The notes under the pieces: generated by a model
Databases searched by the model: none
What the model was told of the DNA's origin: nothing
Seen by the model: the letters and a program-made list of their open reading frames with translations, nothing else
Translations under genes and position numbers: made by a program
Shown here: in pieces, positions 34,213-46,829 of the stretch
How the letters are laid out: each line of letters starts with the position of its first letter
Numbering within the stretch: the first letter of the stretch is position 1
From: Serpula lacrymans var. lacrymans S7.9
Lineage: Eukaryota > Basidiomycota > Agaricomycetes > Boletales > Serpulaceae
Direction: 5' to 3'
Length of the DNA: 64,000 nucleotides
Assembly: GCF_000218685.1 (NCBI RefSeq)
Contig: NW_006763303.1
Coordinates: 186,001-250,000, forward strand

Positions 34213-35184
34213 CTAATCCACCCTCCTATTCTCGTCGCCATTCTGCTGCTTGGAAAGGGAAAAGGAGTACCGGGAGCCTGCGTGTGCGATATTGGCGAGG
34301 AACCTCTTGGGCAGCGTCGCTTTCGTCCCCAGGCGGTCGGTGCGTCCGAGGACTTTTCGTCTCCACGACCCGCCCCGTCGTAAACGCGTTTCGGTGCTGC
34401 TGACATGGGTCGCCGCACGGGAGGCCGGAAAGGCAGCGAAGCTCGTCGTCACGAGTGCCTGCTTCAGCGTAGGCTTTTCAGGGGCTCGTTTTCGATTCGA
34501 CGGCTTGCGCACCACGAGCACTTGACTATGAGGCTTGTAGTTCTTCGCAGCCTCTGAAAGATGCTTTGAAGGCTTGTTGTTTCGTAAAACCACCTGTTCA
34601 CGCGGGCTATCCTGATCGCGCGCCCGCAGGGGGAAGCTTCGAACGCGGAATTGATGGGTTGCCGAGAACGGGGCTCGGTCTGCCGATGCCATGGAGGTGC
34701 TCGCGGACTCTACGCTCTTTCTCTCCAGTATCGAGATCGTCTTGGTTCCCTGGTCCATGGCGAGACGTATGGTGCTCATTTTAGCCGCTCGCGGCGAGCC
34801 CGCGTCCGAGTCGCTGTAGATGCTCGGGGAGCTGAAATCCAGGGAAGACTGGACGCCGTAGAGGTTGACTCGGCCGGGACCGTGGACGTCGAAGAGGCCG
34901 TGTAAACGCGGAGACGAATCGCCTCGATGACCGCTTGAGAAAACGTCTGGGTCGTCGTCGTCGTCCGCGCCCAGGAATGCGCTAGAGAAGACTAAATCGT
35001 GGAGCTGGTTCTCCAAAGCGTTGATCTTCCGCTTCTTGAATGCGCAGCGGGCTTCTGCGTCGTCGCATCGCGCTTCGAGGTCCTTTACTTGCTCCTCTAG
35101 AATGCATGCGGTGGTGAGGACGTTGAAGAAGTTTGCAGACAGCTTGTCGTCGTTGGAGGCCGGTGATGGGTTGGAGTCGTGCAT
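34213..35184 (-). CDS. Uncharacterised protein with N-terminal coiled coil
   Basis: Single open frame of 323 aa from ATG 35184. Residues 20-60 form a coiled coil (ILEEQVKDLEARCDDAEARC, then KKRKINALENQLHDL). An Asp run (GADDDDDPDVFSS) and a long Ser/Arg/Lys-rich region without domains follow. The C-terminus is strongly basic. GC content is higher than in neighbouring genes. The family is not recognised; composition fits a nuclear or cytoskeletal disordered protein. The gene is divergent from another small coiled-coil gene at 35439, 254 bp away. Confidence 0.6.
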   Translation of the reverse strand: MHDSNPSPASNDDKLSANFFNVLTTACILEEQVKDLEARCDDAEARCAFKKRKINALENQLHDLVFSSAFLGADDDDDPDVFSSGHRGDSSPRLHGLFDVHGPGRVNLYGVQSSLDFSSPSIYSDSDAGSPRAAKMSTIRLAMDQGTKTISILERKSVESASTSMASADRAPFSATHQFRVRSFPLRARDQDSPREQVVLRNNKPSKHLSEAAKNYKPHSQVLVVRKPSNRKRAPEKPTLKQALVTTSFAAFPASRAATHVSSTETRLRRGGSWRRKVLGRTDRLGTKATLPKRFLANIAHAGSRYSFSLSKQQNGDENRRVD

Positions 35185-35438
35185 GGAGGAATGCTTGAGA
35201 ACTGAGCTTGATGTGAGAGTCCGGAGGAAGGTGGTTGGCACGCACTGTCAGCCCTGCACATACGTTATAAGAATATCATGTGAGGCTGCCAATGGCAATG
35301 GTTCTTAACGGTCTGAATCGAGATGACGATTTCCGATTTATTAACTTACAGAGCCCATGTCAGCCGCCCGAAGCCAATCTCATTCGCCCGCTCACCATTT
35401 CCTGAGAGCCGATATCTCGATAGGCCGATTCCCCGGAA

Positions 35439-36018
35439 ATGGCACCCGTGCTTACACCTTTGGCGTCCAGAATCGTCGATCAAATCCCGATGCTCCTCGA
35501 ACGTTTACGTGAATACGAAGGACAAGAGAAGGCCCTTGATGTTCGCTGTCAAGAGCTGGAAGACGAGCTGTACTCTCGTAAGAGAGGGTTTACGGAAGTG
35601 GATTCAATGCAGAGTGGGGTAGCGGAGGAATACAGGACCCATATACACGATAGTGACGAGGGTAAAGAGAATGTGTGGCCGCGTGTTCAAGGTACGTTGT
35701 GCGGAATGGCTGTGGGCCACTTTCAGCATCTCATCATGAGGTATGGGTCAGATGGGGGAAAAGGGATTGGGACGCCATTGATAAAGCCGAGGATCAAGGC
35801 AAAAATAAGGGATGTGCGTGGATATTGCACTCCGTACTGGTAGCTTATTTCTTGCTGACGCGTTGACGTCGGTTGACCCACAGCGGGTTGCAATGGGGCC
35901 GTCATCGACCAAAGCCGTTTCTTTGGTCGGAAACAAGAGAAAAGGGGGACATTCGCCAGATGAGGAGCTCGGTGGGATGATAACGATGAAGAAAGCCAAG
36001 TTTGAGAGCGAAATTTGA
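35439..36018 (+). CDS. Uncharacterised small coiled-coil protein
   Basis: Three exons (35439-35691, 35727-35839, 35884-36018) join in frame to 166 aa. The N-terminal half is helical (LLERLREYEGQEKALDVRCQ). The middle part is WVRWGKRDWDAIDKAEDQGK, and the C-terminus has a nuclear-signal-like patch (GNKRKGGHSPDEE.., KKAKFESE). Intron 1 is only 35 nt, unusually short, but both borders are canonical and the frame is kept. The family is not recognised. Confidence 0.6.
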
Positions 36019-36828
36019 CCTGGACGTAGTATTTTTATTGTGGGTGGAGTATACAGTTTATGATTGCGGTATTTGCCGTCTGCACGAACGGCTGGCACGA
36101 AAGATAACAAGGAGAGGTGGTTATTGAATAAGGTGTCACTGGTGATTGTACTGAGTCTGGTGAGTACTAATAAGGCCGAGGCTATAGCCAGTCAGGCTAT
36201 TCGGTACAAGTGATCAGCTCTGTTTTCGTCCTTAGATATCGGAGAAGCAGACGCAATTCCATTGGGAACACCGCAATCACGGGACGCTCTCTGTCTAATT
36301 GGCGATTCGCTGCAACGCCCATGGCTACCAACCAGCCAACCGGCATCCCCACAGATAGCCTCATTATCTTTCCCTTTGGTTTTCCCGCGTGTATCACAGG
36401 TATGTGCATGTGTGCGCGCTACTGCATTGACAAGCTCTCCGATTTTAATCAGGTCCAACATATGCACTGTCACTCTCATGTTTCAAGAACATTCAAATTC
36501 CTTACTCAAAATTCAAAATAGCTAGTCGGAGCCGCAGTAAACCCTTCTGAGAGGCCGTGCCGTGATAATCTAATACACTCGCACCGCGAGTCACATCAGG
36601 TCCACAACGCGTTCTCACCCTTTTGTGTGCTGCAGTACTACTTTGCACTGTACGTAGAAGCAACGTTCTTTTCGCTATGACCAGGGATTGATCGCAAACC
36701 TCTTTAAGCTCTTTGCCGCGATTTGCCGCGATGCGAGTTTCGTGCGTAATGAAGCACCTATATAAAACAACCCAATAACCTCAGACCATCCTCGTCAGTC
36801 CTCGCACGTAGCATCTTCATTCAATAGC
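36019..36828. other. Intergenic with P450-1 promoter
   Basis: Several overlapping frames at 36.2-36.5 kb look like chance. The P450-1 TATA box is the only feature called. Confidence 0.5.
36759..36767 (+). promoter_or_regulatory. TATA box of P450-1
   Basis: The sequence tatataaaa lies about 65 bp before the start codon at 36829. Confidence 0.55.
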
Positions 36829-39025
36829 ATGGCGAGCGATCTACCCTTGTCATACAACCTCGCAGGCAGTTTGGTAGCTTTTGCTGGCTATTGCGCATGG
36901 CGCTCCTATTCTTCTCGCCAATACAACCTTCCTCCAGGGCCTCGCCCAGACCCTATCATTGGCAACCTTCGCCAATTTCCCCAAGCCAATCAAGAAAAAG
37001 TGTTCGGCGAGTGGGGAAAGGAATTTGGTGAGTCGTCACTCTTGTGCTACTGTCCTAATCAACTGACTGTCGTAGGGGACGTTATCTACATGCAGGTATT
37101 TGGGCAAGGTGTATTGGTCCTCAACTCTGTTCAAGCAGCCCATGACCTATTGGAGACGAGAGGCTCGATCTATTCGGATAGACCACGCTTTGTCGCTTTG
37201 GGCGAACTGTGAGTGTCGTCCCTTTCTTTTGGCTTTGATCGCTTATTTCTCCACAAAGAATGGGGTGGGAGTCAGTCGTAACTCAAATGCCCTATGGTGA
37301 TCGTTTTAGAAGGCACCGGCGTCTCATTCAAGATCACTTCAGTCGCTCCATGGTAGAATCATTCCGTCCCATTCAAACCCAAGAAGTACATAACCTCCTC
37401 AATGGGCTCCTGGAAAATCCCGAGTTGTTCTCGACGCATATCAGGAGGTAAGGCGCGCGTTTATTTTTCAGTCAAGTAAATATTAACAAGGCGCAGATTT
37501 GCCGCGGGCACGATAATGCAAATCGCATATGGTCATACCGTTGACTCTGTGGAAGATAAATATATCAAGCTAGCGGACGAAGCATTGACTGCAACCGTCA
37601 ATTACGGTTCTCCAGGATCTCAGCTTGTAGACCTGGTTCCTGCTTGTGAGTCTCGTAGCTGGTCGATATAAATTATATGGATGTTAATCACCTATTATAG
37701 TGAAATATCTGCCAGTGTGGATGCCTGGCACTGGTTTCAAACGGCGAGCTTCTGTGGTCTACAAACTCGTTCGTGCAATGATAGAAACACCTTTCGAGAT
37801 GGTCAAAAGCAAGATGGTATTTTGTTTCACAGCCCGTGTTGACTCTTGGCTTAAAGAACCTACAGTACCTTGGAACTTGCACGCCATGTTTCACCTCATC
37901 GTTATTAGAGAACTACGAGAAGACGTTTGATCACATGGATGCCGCTGAAGCTGAAGAGGATATTAGAGCCGCTGCAGGGGTTCTTTATGCTGGTAGGTCA
38001 TTCTCTCGAACGCTCGAGATGATGCTCTAGCTGAGTACTTTGTAACAGCTGGATCCGACACTGTAAAGCTCTCAGTTGCGTTTACATCAACGAGCTAAAT
38101 AGTGTTTTCAGATTGCCTCAACTCTTCATACCTTCATACTGGCCATGGCCATGTATCCAGACATTTACAAAAAGGTTCAGGAAGAAATCGATCGGGTGAC
38201 TGGTACCTCTCGACTTCCGAACTTGGAGGACAGAGCCAATCTTCCTTACCTAAGTTGTGTTATGAAGGAAGTACACCGGTACGTGGCGCATTACGTTTTG
38301 TTTGTTTTGCAACACCTCTGACCATTCCATCCATAGGTGGAATCCCCCTGTCCCTCTTGGTAGGCAATTTCCTGCTAATCACCCTGCACGTCATGAATTT
38401 TTTGTACAGCTATGCCACATAAACTCATGACCAAGGACGATGAATATCGTGGGTATATTATTCCTAAAGATACCACCGTGCTTGCAAACGTCTGGTCTGT
38501 ACTTGACGCTACTCAAGTGCGAATTGAACTCAACCTGTTACAGGGCCATGATGAAAGATCCGGAAATATATCCGGAACCAACAAAGTTCCGTCCAGAACG
38601 GTTTATGGAGATGACCAAAGAGGATGCTGAGCGCTATGATCCCCGGGAGGCTGTTTTCGGATTTGGACGACGGTACGTTTTGAAAGTAGTTGTCCTCCTT
38701 TCGAAAGATCGTTCATAGCAGCCATCTTTAGCATATGTCCAGGAAAACTACTTGCAGATACGGGATTCTTCTTGGCAGCATCACGTATCGCCGCTACCTT
38801 GAGTATATCAGGTGTGTTCGATGAAAGCGGCAATGGACCGTGTGCAGCCTTCGCTGGTGATCTCGTCAGGTATGTTATCCGCCCTTTTGTTTCCCCCGTT
38901 CGGCTATCTTACATGTCTCGTTATGATTTAGCCATCCACGGCCATTCAAATGCGACATCAAGCCTCGTTCCGAGAGCTGGCGCCAACTGATCCTGGAAGA
39001 AGATAATCAAGCGGCTAGTGTATGA
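36829..39025 (+). CDS. Cytochrome P450, copy 1 of a tandem pair
   Basis: This is a multi-exon gene with an N-terminal membrane anchor (about residues 8-25) and the proline-rich hinge [14 protein letters not shown]. Typical P450 elements follow: the C-helix region YGDRFRRHRRLIQDHF, the I-helix oxygen-binding motif AAGSDT, the K-helix ExxR in MKEVHRW, and the PERF region FRPERFMEM. The heme loop FGFGRRICPGK contains the cysteine ligand and is completed across an intron. It is an ER-anchored monooxygenase; basidiomycete relatives act on secondary metabolites or xenobiotics, and the substrate is unknown. Its closest visible relative is the adjacent gene at 39819. Confidence 0.93.
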
Positions 39026-39818
39026 AATGCGCCTCTACCGCATGAGTCACCGCATGTTCGGAATGCAAATATGCTTGTTTGCTACAATGTAGCAGAACTC
39101 TACCGGTCTCTCAATTGATACCCTTTGTGCGGTTCTTTTTACTCTGTTTTAGGAATGGAAGAACTATCGTACATTTTGTGTGGATTTGGCAATTATCCGT
39201 GAGCTCACGAGACCCGTCATAATTTGCAAAACGACATGGTCACCGGTTCCGGTAAGTGCAAATATACTGCATTATGCTCTGTTAGAAGCTCCACGCGTTG
39301 GCTCATAAGAGTATTGAGGACCTGAACTAGCTTTCGAACCTTACCCTGTGTGAATTTGTGCAGCGCTCGTCCTGTTTAATTGTGACCAATGTGATGCCCT
39401 TTTTTTGATTTTCCAGTTATTTTAGTCTTCGCTGCACTCTTCAAGTTGAAAATGACATTTCCAGGCTTATCTCGTGCGTGTTATCGCCCTTTTATTGTTT
39501 GTGATTGAAGATCAGTGGAACGTTCGAAATTGAATAGGTCCGTCCGGAGCTGCCATAGTCAATTATCGTATGGCGGCATACTGCACTCTTATATTCTCAC
39601 CCCGCGGATCTTTGCCCTACTTCTATCCCTCCAACGTATTGTGTTGGCAGTGCCACCCCACCCCCGATAAAGACTCTGAATTGGCGCTGACAGTGGGTTT
39701 TCAGCATCTTGCCGCGATGATGGGAGTCCCTTGCGGGTATATAATGCGCCTCTGAAGCCGACACTGGCGACGTTTTTATTTATCGTCCCCCTTGAACGTC
39801 TTTATCATCAAGGGAGGT
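39026..39818. other. Intergenic between tandem P450 genes
   Basis: No further P450 fragments were recognised here. The right end holds the promoter of copy 2. Confidence 0.5.
39738..39745 (+). promoter_or_regulatory. TATA box of P450-2
   Basis: The sequence tatataat lies about 80 bp before the start codon at 39819. Confidence 0.5.
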
Positions 39819-42189
39819 ATGGAAGGATCGATGCTACGGAGCTTTGCGGGGGGTTTACTTGCGCTCATTGGATATGTCGCATGGCGCTCCTACTCCTCAT
39901 CCCGACGCAAGCTCCCTCCAGGCCCACGCCCCGACCCCATCATAGGCAACCTTCGCCAGTTCCCCCGACATAGCCAGGAAAAGGGCTTCAAGGCGTGGGG
40001 GGATCAATACGGTGCGTTTTCCTGTTCTTATGGTAGCGTTGGTGCCGGTTGCAGTGGGCGCTGAATGCCATTCGCCGCGGCGCAGGGGACGTTGTGTACG
40101 TGCAGGTGTTGGGGCAGGGTATGCTGGTGCTGAACTCGATGCGGGCGGCGCGCGATCTGCTGGAGAAGAGGAGCGCGCATTATTCGGACAGACCGCGGCT
40201 CGTGGCTCTCGGTGAACTGTCAGTGTCGTCGCCTCTGCCATCTCGTCTTGATGGCTCACCTTTTTGTTTTTGTTTTTGTTTTTATGATGATGATTGCTGT
40301 TGTTGTTGTTTGTGTTTGGCATAGAATGGGGTGGGAGCTGGTGCTAACGCAGATGCCCTATGGTGATCGGTTTAAGAGGCACCGACGTCTTTTTCAAGAT
40401 CATTTTAGCCGCTCTATGGTCCAATCCTTCCGTCCCATCCAAACGCAAGAAGTACACAATCTCCTAAACGGGCTCATCACAAGGCCCGAATGGTTCCAAA
40501 CGCACGTGAGGAGGTAAGCGCACCGCCGTCGTTTCCTTACCATTGGCCTCGACGTAGCTCACGACCCCACCCCATCCTAGGTTCGCAGCGGGCACCATCA
40601 TGCAGATCGCGTACGGCCATGTCGTTCATTCTGTAGAAGACCCATACGTGAAGCTGTCCGACGACGCGTTGGCAGCCACCATCAACTACGGCGCCCCTGG
40701 TTGTGCTTTGGTTGATATGGTCCCTGCTTGTGCGTCAGGCGTCTGACTTCCTTTTGTTGTGCATGTGGCGGTTGATCATGCCGTTTTAACGCAGTGAAGC
40801 ATTGGCCTTTGTGGATGCCGGGAGCCGGTTTCAAGCGAAGAACACAGGAGATCCGTCAGCTGGTTCGTGCCATGGTGGAAACGCCTTTCGAGATGGTCAA
40901 GCGCAAAATGGTACAGACCTTACCTCCGTACTGGTTGATTTGACTTGAACCTGAAGACCTTTTCTCGGTTTCTCAGAAAACCGGCACTTGTCCACCGTGT
41001 TTCACGTCGTCCTTGCTAGAGAATTATCAGAAGACGTTTGGCAACGTGGATGCCGCAGACGCTGAAGAAGACATCAAGGGAGCCGCGGGCGTCCTCTATG
41101 GCGGTGAGCCTTCGGTCTTCGACTCTTGAACCCGATTTCCTAAATCACGTTTGTGTCACTCCTATAGCCGGATCTGATACCGTAAGGCTCCAGTCAGCTT
41201 GATCCACTCTGATTGATGATTTGAATGGCTCCTCAGATCGCCTCGAGTTTGAATACCTTCATACTGGCGATGGTCATGCACCCCGATGTGTACGCGAAAG
41301 CTCAGGAAGAACTCGATCGCGTCGTTGGCCCGTCCCGACTCCCAGATCTGGAGGACAGGCCGGACCTTCCCTACCTCAATTCGGTGCTGAAAGAGGTACA
41401 TCGGTGCGGTGGACTGTATTTCATTCTATAGTGCAGCGCAATCTGAAGTGTGACATTGCGATAGATGGAATCCGCCTATTCCCCTCGGTCAGTGTGCATG
41501 AGTGAGATAGGCTTGTTCCATCTCTCATATCCCCGTGTTTTTGTTTGGATAGGTATGCCACACAAGCTGATGGCGAAGGACGACGACTATCGGGGGTATT
41601 TCATTCCCAAGGACACGATGGTCTTTTCAAACATCTGGTTCGTACCCTACACTACTAATATACCTGGCACGTGCAAAGCTCATCATTCATATCGATTCCT
41701 AGGGCCATGATGAATGATTCTGAGATATACCCCGAACCGCACCGGTTTCGTCCAGAGCGGTACCTCGAGATGACGGATGAAGAGGCTGAACGGCATGACC
41801 CCCGAGAAGCTGTGTTCGGATTCGGACGACGGTAACGAGAGAACCTACCCGCTCATCTCTATCGTTATTCACTGGGTGTTTGTTTTTGCTCAGGCTATGC
41901 CCCGGAAAGCTATTCGCAGACACCGGTTTCTTCCTGGCCGCATCACGCATCACCGCCACCTTGGATTTGCTGGCTGTCTTGGACGAAAACGGGCGCTTAC
42001 CTTGTGCGAGGTTTACGGGGGATATCGTCAGGTACTTTCGCCACCTACTTGCTCTTTAGCTCCCCGTTTTATGTGTTCTTTTTTTGTGTACGCAGGCATC
42101 CCAGTCCTTTCAAATGTATCATCAAGCCCCGTTCCGAGAGCTGTCGTCAGCTGATTCTGGAAGAGGATCATCAAGCGGCCAACATATGA
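39819..42189 (+). CDS. Cytochrome P450, copy 2 of a tandem pair
   Basis: It has the same exon order as copy 1 and a closely similar protein: hinge [36 protein letters not shown]-helix GAGSDT, ExxR in [16 protein letters not shown] and heme loop FGFGRRLCPGK. Both genes end in nearly the same tail ([14 protein letters not shown] versus [14 protein letters not shown]). The start chosen is ATG 39819, giving [18 protein letters not shown] as membrane anchor; ATG 39831 is possible. Copy 2 is more GC-rich in exons and carries a TTTTTG / TGTTGT low-complexity tract (40260-40318) in an intron. Confidence 0.92.
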
Positions 42190-42970
42190 AGAGTGACGTC
42201 CAGGATAGAGGGTTTCTGTGTTGCTGTTGCAAGGTCCGAGCTTTCTTTTGATGATTATGTATTACTGTGCTGTATGTCCACTCTGGCGTCAGAATGCGGA
42301 ACTTCCAAAGACTGCAGTGGGCGCACCAGACTTTTTTTTGAGCATTTGTTATCGACCTTGAAATTAAACTTACCTATATGATGACGGTTTGAGCCACGCC
42401 GTCGTGACATGAGTGTCAGGTACCCATGTCAGAGCCTTTAGGCTGAATAGATGTGCAGCTGGATTATGGCCACTCAGAGAGGCGCAGTGATAAATGAACA
42501 GAATGAGGTCTGAGGTCACTCGACCTGTCAATGACGCTAGTTTCTGAACGTATCGCACATTGCCTTCTGCTCTATTGTTTGGATAAATGTCATTGTGTGA
42601 GTGAGTACGCGCAGTTTAAGGGCACAGAACATGGCGTGATATCGAAGGATTTTCACCTCGAGGACAGGGGGGGAACCGTCCGTGACTTCATTCGGGTCCG
42701 TATATGGGGATCAGTGATCAATGATACATGTACTTGGCAGTAAGCCCGCTTTCGGTGAAAACTGAGTATCGTTGTTCGTCAGCCTGAGCTGTTTCAATCC
42801 ACACCTGTAAAACTCCAAACAAACGAAAAAGTCGGACTTCTTGACAGCACATGATCAGTGCGACGAATGTTCTAGAAAAGAAGGGCAACAACCGTAAAAC
42901 GCGACGCGGCTGAGCTCAATGTTCACGACCTCAACTTGCACTAGCAGTGTCAAGTGACACGGTCTCAGAT
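42190..42970. other. Intergenic, no supported gene
   Basis: No coding signal was seen. Confidence 0.5.
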
Positions 42971-43464
42971 ATGACCTCACGAACAGACGACCGCAGGCAG
43001 AAACTAGCCTGTCCCAGGCACGAGGAGACACCACTTCTGATGAGCGAGACTTCTCAATCTGAACCGGCAAGCGGTACTCGCTTGCTGCAAGGGCCTAGCA
43101 CATCTCAGGAGAGTCCTGCTTCGCGATCTGTTCACAAACAATCCGAAACAGACAGGGCGCTGAAGCTAGATGAATTGGGACCCATAGTGGTCAACCATGA
43201 TGGGGTAAGTGGAAAGGGGTGGGTGTTTAGCGTTTGCGATGGCTGATTGGCGCGCCAGACGCTGTCCCGCATTGCGAACTGGGCGACGATGACGGAAGAG
43301 GAGAAGAGACGTACGATGCGAGTCGTAGCAGCCAGAAATAAGTACGTGCTGAACGAAAGTGAACGATACCCCGTGGATAGTTGATTCTGAATATGGGCTC
43401 TTGTAGGACTCGCCTTGCGAAACAGGACCCCACGGTGGGAAGTGGGGGTCCAGACGAATATTAG
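42971..43464 (+). CDS. Small conserved fungal protein of unknown function
   Basis: Three exons (42971-43204, 43259-43341, 43407-43464) join to 124 aa. The N-terminal two thirds are polar and disordered (Ser/Thr/Glu/Arg). The C-terminal module IVVNHDGTLSRIANWATMTE followed by EEKRRTMRVVAARNKTRLAK resembles a short helical motif found at the end of many small fungal proteins, function unknown to me. The splice after NHDG and the split Lys codon in RNK both restore the module exactly. Confidence 0.75.
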
Positions 43465-44159
43465 ATTTGTTGGAGAAGATCGTAATGGACACGTTCCGTG
43501 GTGTGATGGCTGCATATTGGGCCTTCTGTTCCAGATTCATTTCTCGTGCTGTGGGCTAGAGTACTTCCTGACTGGATGAATGCAGTGGCATGTGGAGGAA
43601 CAATGAATCCATTGTTGGTGTGATGGCTAGTAGTTCATGGGGTCGGAACCGTCGTGAAACATGCAAGAAGGCTCCTTTGGAATCTCTTCATGAAAACAGT
43701 CACCAGAAGGCTGCTACCATAGCCCCAAGACGCCTCGTGTTGTTTCAGTGGTCAAACTGAGACCCGGCCCATTTACTAGCAGTGCATGTCAGAGTTGGTT
43801 TAAACTTTTAAAGGATAGTAACACCCAGGCTTAGGGGGGGCGCGCATTGATGGCCGGCCAGGCTACACACTGAGCTGTTGCAAAAGTATGGGAGGTAGCA
43901 TTCCGAGGCAATCTTTCCCCTTGGTCTGATTTCCTCCTATGGCAACTGTAAGAGTTACCTAGAATGGGAACTAGTTGTTTGGTGTTATGTTGACAGGTTT
44001 GGGTCCGAGTGGCCAGATTGCTTTGCGGAAGGTCTTCTGTCTCGGATGAGATACGACAACGTGATAAGTATATAATCCAAGCACGTCCACCGCCATGAAC
44101 ATCACACCTGTCGTTCTCCATCCCCGCTTTCATATTACCACTCTTCTCGACAGATAGTC
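43465..44159. other. Intergenic, no supported gene
   Basis: A minus-strand frame at 43831-44133 has no support. Confidence 0.4.
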
Positions 44160-44891
44160 ATGTTCTCTTTCCCCACCATCCTCCTCTCCCTTATACGCGG
44201 AACCAGAGACAACACGGAAGATGTCCAGAGTCAGCGATCGTCGTCTCAGCGTGGTCCTATAGAGGAGTCGGTGCAAGTCCGCATGGACACAGTCACAGAG
44301 CGCGTCTCAGATGTTCCCCATACCTCCCATACCGCCCACACCGAGGCCCCAGAGCCCACTTCCCTCCCTCGCGCTACCCCGTCGCCCCCACCACCACCAC
44401 CAGCCCACTATTCGTCTATGCAGATGCAGGACGATATGCTCCACGAAATATTTGGTGGTCGCCCCCTCGACGAAGTTCGAGCCTCCGAACTCGCGCCTCC
44501 TCCGTACTCCAAAGAGGGAGACTACGAGAGGCTGCCCAGCTACCCGGGCCATCCTGACGACGAGCCTGCCACACTGGCGCGATACCTCTTCATCTATGGC
44601 TTCTGTACGTATCCCTTCCTTTACGATCTTCGTCGCGCATAGGCTAACATCGCCACGCTGTCCCCAGTCTTCCCGCTCTTCTGGTTGTTGGGCATCGCCA
44701 TTCTCTGCTCGCCGTTGGAGACCACTCCTGACTGGGAGCAGGGAAAGACGGAAGAAGAAAAAAAACAATTGCTCTCCGAGCTCAGAGCTGCCGAAGTAAA
44801 ATGGGCAAAATACTGCCTTTGGGCGTTCCTTTCGTTGTCCGCAATCATTGCCACTGCCGTTTCATTTCTCTTCATAGTGAAGCTCCATTAA
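44160..44891 (+). CDS. Uncharacterised two-span membrane protein
   Basis: Two exons (44160-44604, 44668-44891) give 222 aa. The first 140 residues are disordered, rich in Ser, Pro and Thr with a poly-Pro run and a PPPYS motif of the PPxY kind recognised by WW domains of Rsp5-type ubiquitin ligases. Two hydrophobic segments follow: LFIYGFFFPLFWLLGIAIL and CLWAFLSLSAIIATAVSFLF. An acidic/basic helical loop (QGKTEEEKKQLLSELRAAEV) separates them. A role as a ligase adaptor is conceivable from the PPxY motif but is inference only. Confidence 0.7.
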
Positions 44892-45227
44892 ACTCTCTGT
44901 ATTTTTGTTTCCCTCATCATTCATCACGCATTCTCACATCTTGTATTCCTCACCACGCACTCCTTTCTATTTGTATCATGTTATCAACGGCTTCAAACAT
45001 TTTGTTAGCCTCGGCATACCCAATCTTACACATTACTTTACGACACTTCTTGGGGCAGCATGATGGTCTGCTATAATACCTACATACCAATGACGATACT
45101 TGCTGTGCTCGATTATATCACTCCAGCAGATTTGCTCAGAGACAAATACATATATATATATGCGCTCAACATTAGCAGCTATGAGCAAAGCATACAGAGA
45201 TCGACAAAGGTTTAATTTCCAATCACT
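44892..45227. other. Intergenic between convergent genes
   Basis: It contains a short (AT)n tract at about 45150-45160. Nothing else was seen. Confidence 0.5.
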
Positions 45228-46487
45228 CTAAGCTACCCCTGCTTGTACTTTTTCTTTAAACCTTTGCACGACAGGGACCATCCCACCTTCGTCCACCACA
45301 AACCCCAGGCTCAGTGCATACGAGTTATCAAACCGCGCAGGCCACGAAGATACCAAACGACGATTCGTCGGATCGTCCTTAAACTTCACCAACCGCAGCG
45401 CCTCCTTCCCAGCCACCTCCTCCAACGCCCACAACTCGTCCCTCACAGTCGCAGTGAACCCCGGGAGACAGACGACACGGGTGTGCGCACGGAATTTCTC
45501 GGACGGTATGTGTTTGGCGATGACAAAGTTCTTCATGGTGGTTTCGGGGCTCGCTAGCCATGCTGCGAGATCGAGCTCGGGAGAGTCGAGCGAGTTACCG
45601 ATGGGGCAGGTCGTTTCGACGCCTTTCAGCGGTTCGCGAATGATACCTGGTGCAGTACCTGTAGTCAGCCAGCCAGTCGTGTGGCTCGACGCAAGGAAGT
45701 CTGACATACCGGAGAGGAAAGCTGATGTGGCTGCAGATGGGACGCCAGGGCGTACGACGATAGTAGGGAGACGCATGATGCGCCCGTCGACGAAGCCTCT
45801 CCTGGTGTACTCATTGATGAGGAGCTCAGAAACGAGCTTTCCCATGCCATAAGCGCCTTCTGGGCTGGCAATGGTATCGGGGGTAATGACATGAGGCTGA
45901 CTTACGGTTCATCACCATGCACATGAAAAAAGAAAGGAGAGAAAGGCATACCAAGGGTCCACCATAGACGGCGAGCGAGGATGCGAATATAAATCTGATG
46001 AGACGGCCTGCAGATGCCCCCTGGTGGCGGGCTGCATCGAGAACGAGTCGAACCGCGTCGACGTTGACCTTTTGAGAGCGCGGTTGGCTTGTGTCGGGCG
46101 GTCTAGAGGGAAGGAGACGTGCTCGCCTTCAAACCGAGATCAAAATTGTCCTCTGAGCCGCGGGACATGATGCCGTGTAAGCAATACACGGTGTCTGGAA
46201 CACCAAAGTCGGTCTCGAATAGCGTGTTGACCTGGGTCTTGTCTGTCAAGTCCGCCTTGATGGTGATGGCCCTGGTGCCCCTGGGTGCCTCTGGCTTGAG
46301 GATATCAGCGAGAATAAGATACAGATTGGGACTTTTTGGATCCTCCAAGATGGTGCGCGCCAGCTAGCGATGGAATAAGCTTATATAGCGATCGGGCTGC
46401 GAGTATCGCAGAGCACGACGATCTTACCAGACTGCCCAGCCAACCTGCAGCGCCGGTGATGAGGACGACGTTGTTGTTGTTCGACAT
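45228..46487 (-). CDS. NAD-dependent epimerase/dehydratase (D-erythronate dehydrogenase-like)
   Basis: This is an extended SDR with about four exons. The N-terminus VVLITGAAGWLGSLLARTIL has the GxxGxxG Rossmann motif, completed across an intron. DTVYCLHGIMSRGSEDNFDL, then RFIFASSLAVYGGPL and YGMGKLVSELL (YxxxK) follow the order of the family. The segment GRIMRLPTIVVRPG and the C-terminal half resemble DenD-type D-erythronate dehydrogenases, which oxidise C4 sugar acids with NAD+. The exact substrate cannot be shown from the sequence. No signal peptide; cytosolic. Confidence 0.88.
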
Positions 46488-46829
46488 GTGTGTGTTCAGG
46501 TGTGCATGAGAATGGGGATGAGAATGGGAATATCGCCAGAGGATGACATAGGGAGCGGATGTCCTTTTTGTATTTTGGGTCCATGTCGGTCACGGTCAGG
46601 AGAAAGAGATTGAGCACATGCGTGTGCTAAAAGTATGTCAGACTCGGAACGTGTTAGCCGAAACGCTCTTTCAGGTTCACGACCACTGGCATTGGCAAGG
46701 CAAGATAGTACGGTTATAATGTTACACCATGCTTGACTGCAGGCTAATCTACTTTCTGATATACAACAGCAGTAACAGCTCCAACGCCCAGCTTATCGTT
46801 TCCAGCTTGAACCTCGAGGCTTATCAGCG
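46488..46829. promoter_or_regulatory. Divergent promoter region
   Basis: 342 bp between the divergent epimerase and proline-rich genes. No clear motif was seen. Confidence 0.35.

Noticed and set aside
34250..34905. Plus-strand frames within the Ser/Arg-rich gene at 34.2-35.2 kb.
   Set aside because: Shadows caused by high GC in the minus-strand gene, which has the longer frame and coiled-coil pattern.
36190..36525. Several overlapping frames on both strands.
   Set aside because: No conserved motifs or splice sites; mutual overlap suggests chance.
40260..40318. TTTTTG / TGTTGT tract as a possible regulatory repeat.
   Set aside because: It lies within a P450 intron and is simple low-complexity DNA.
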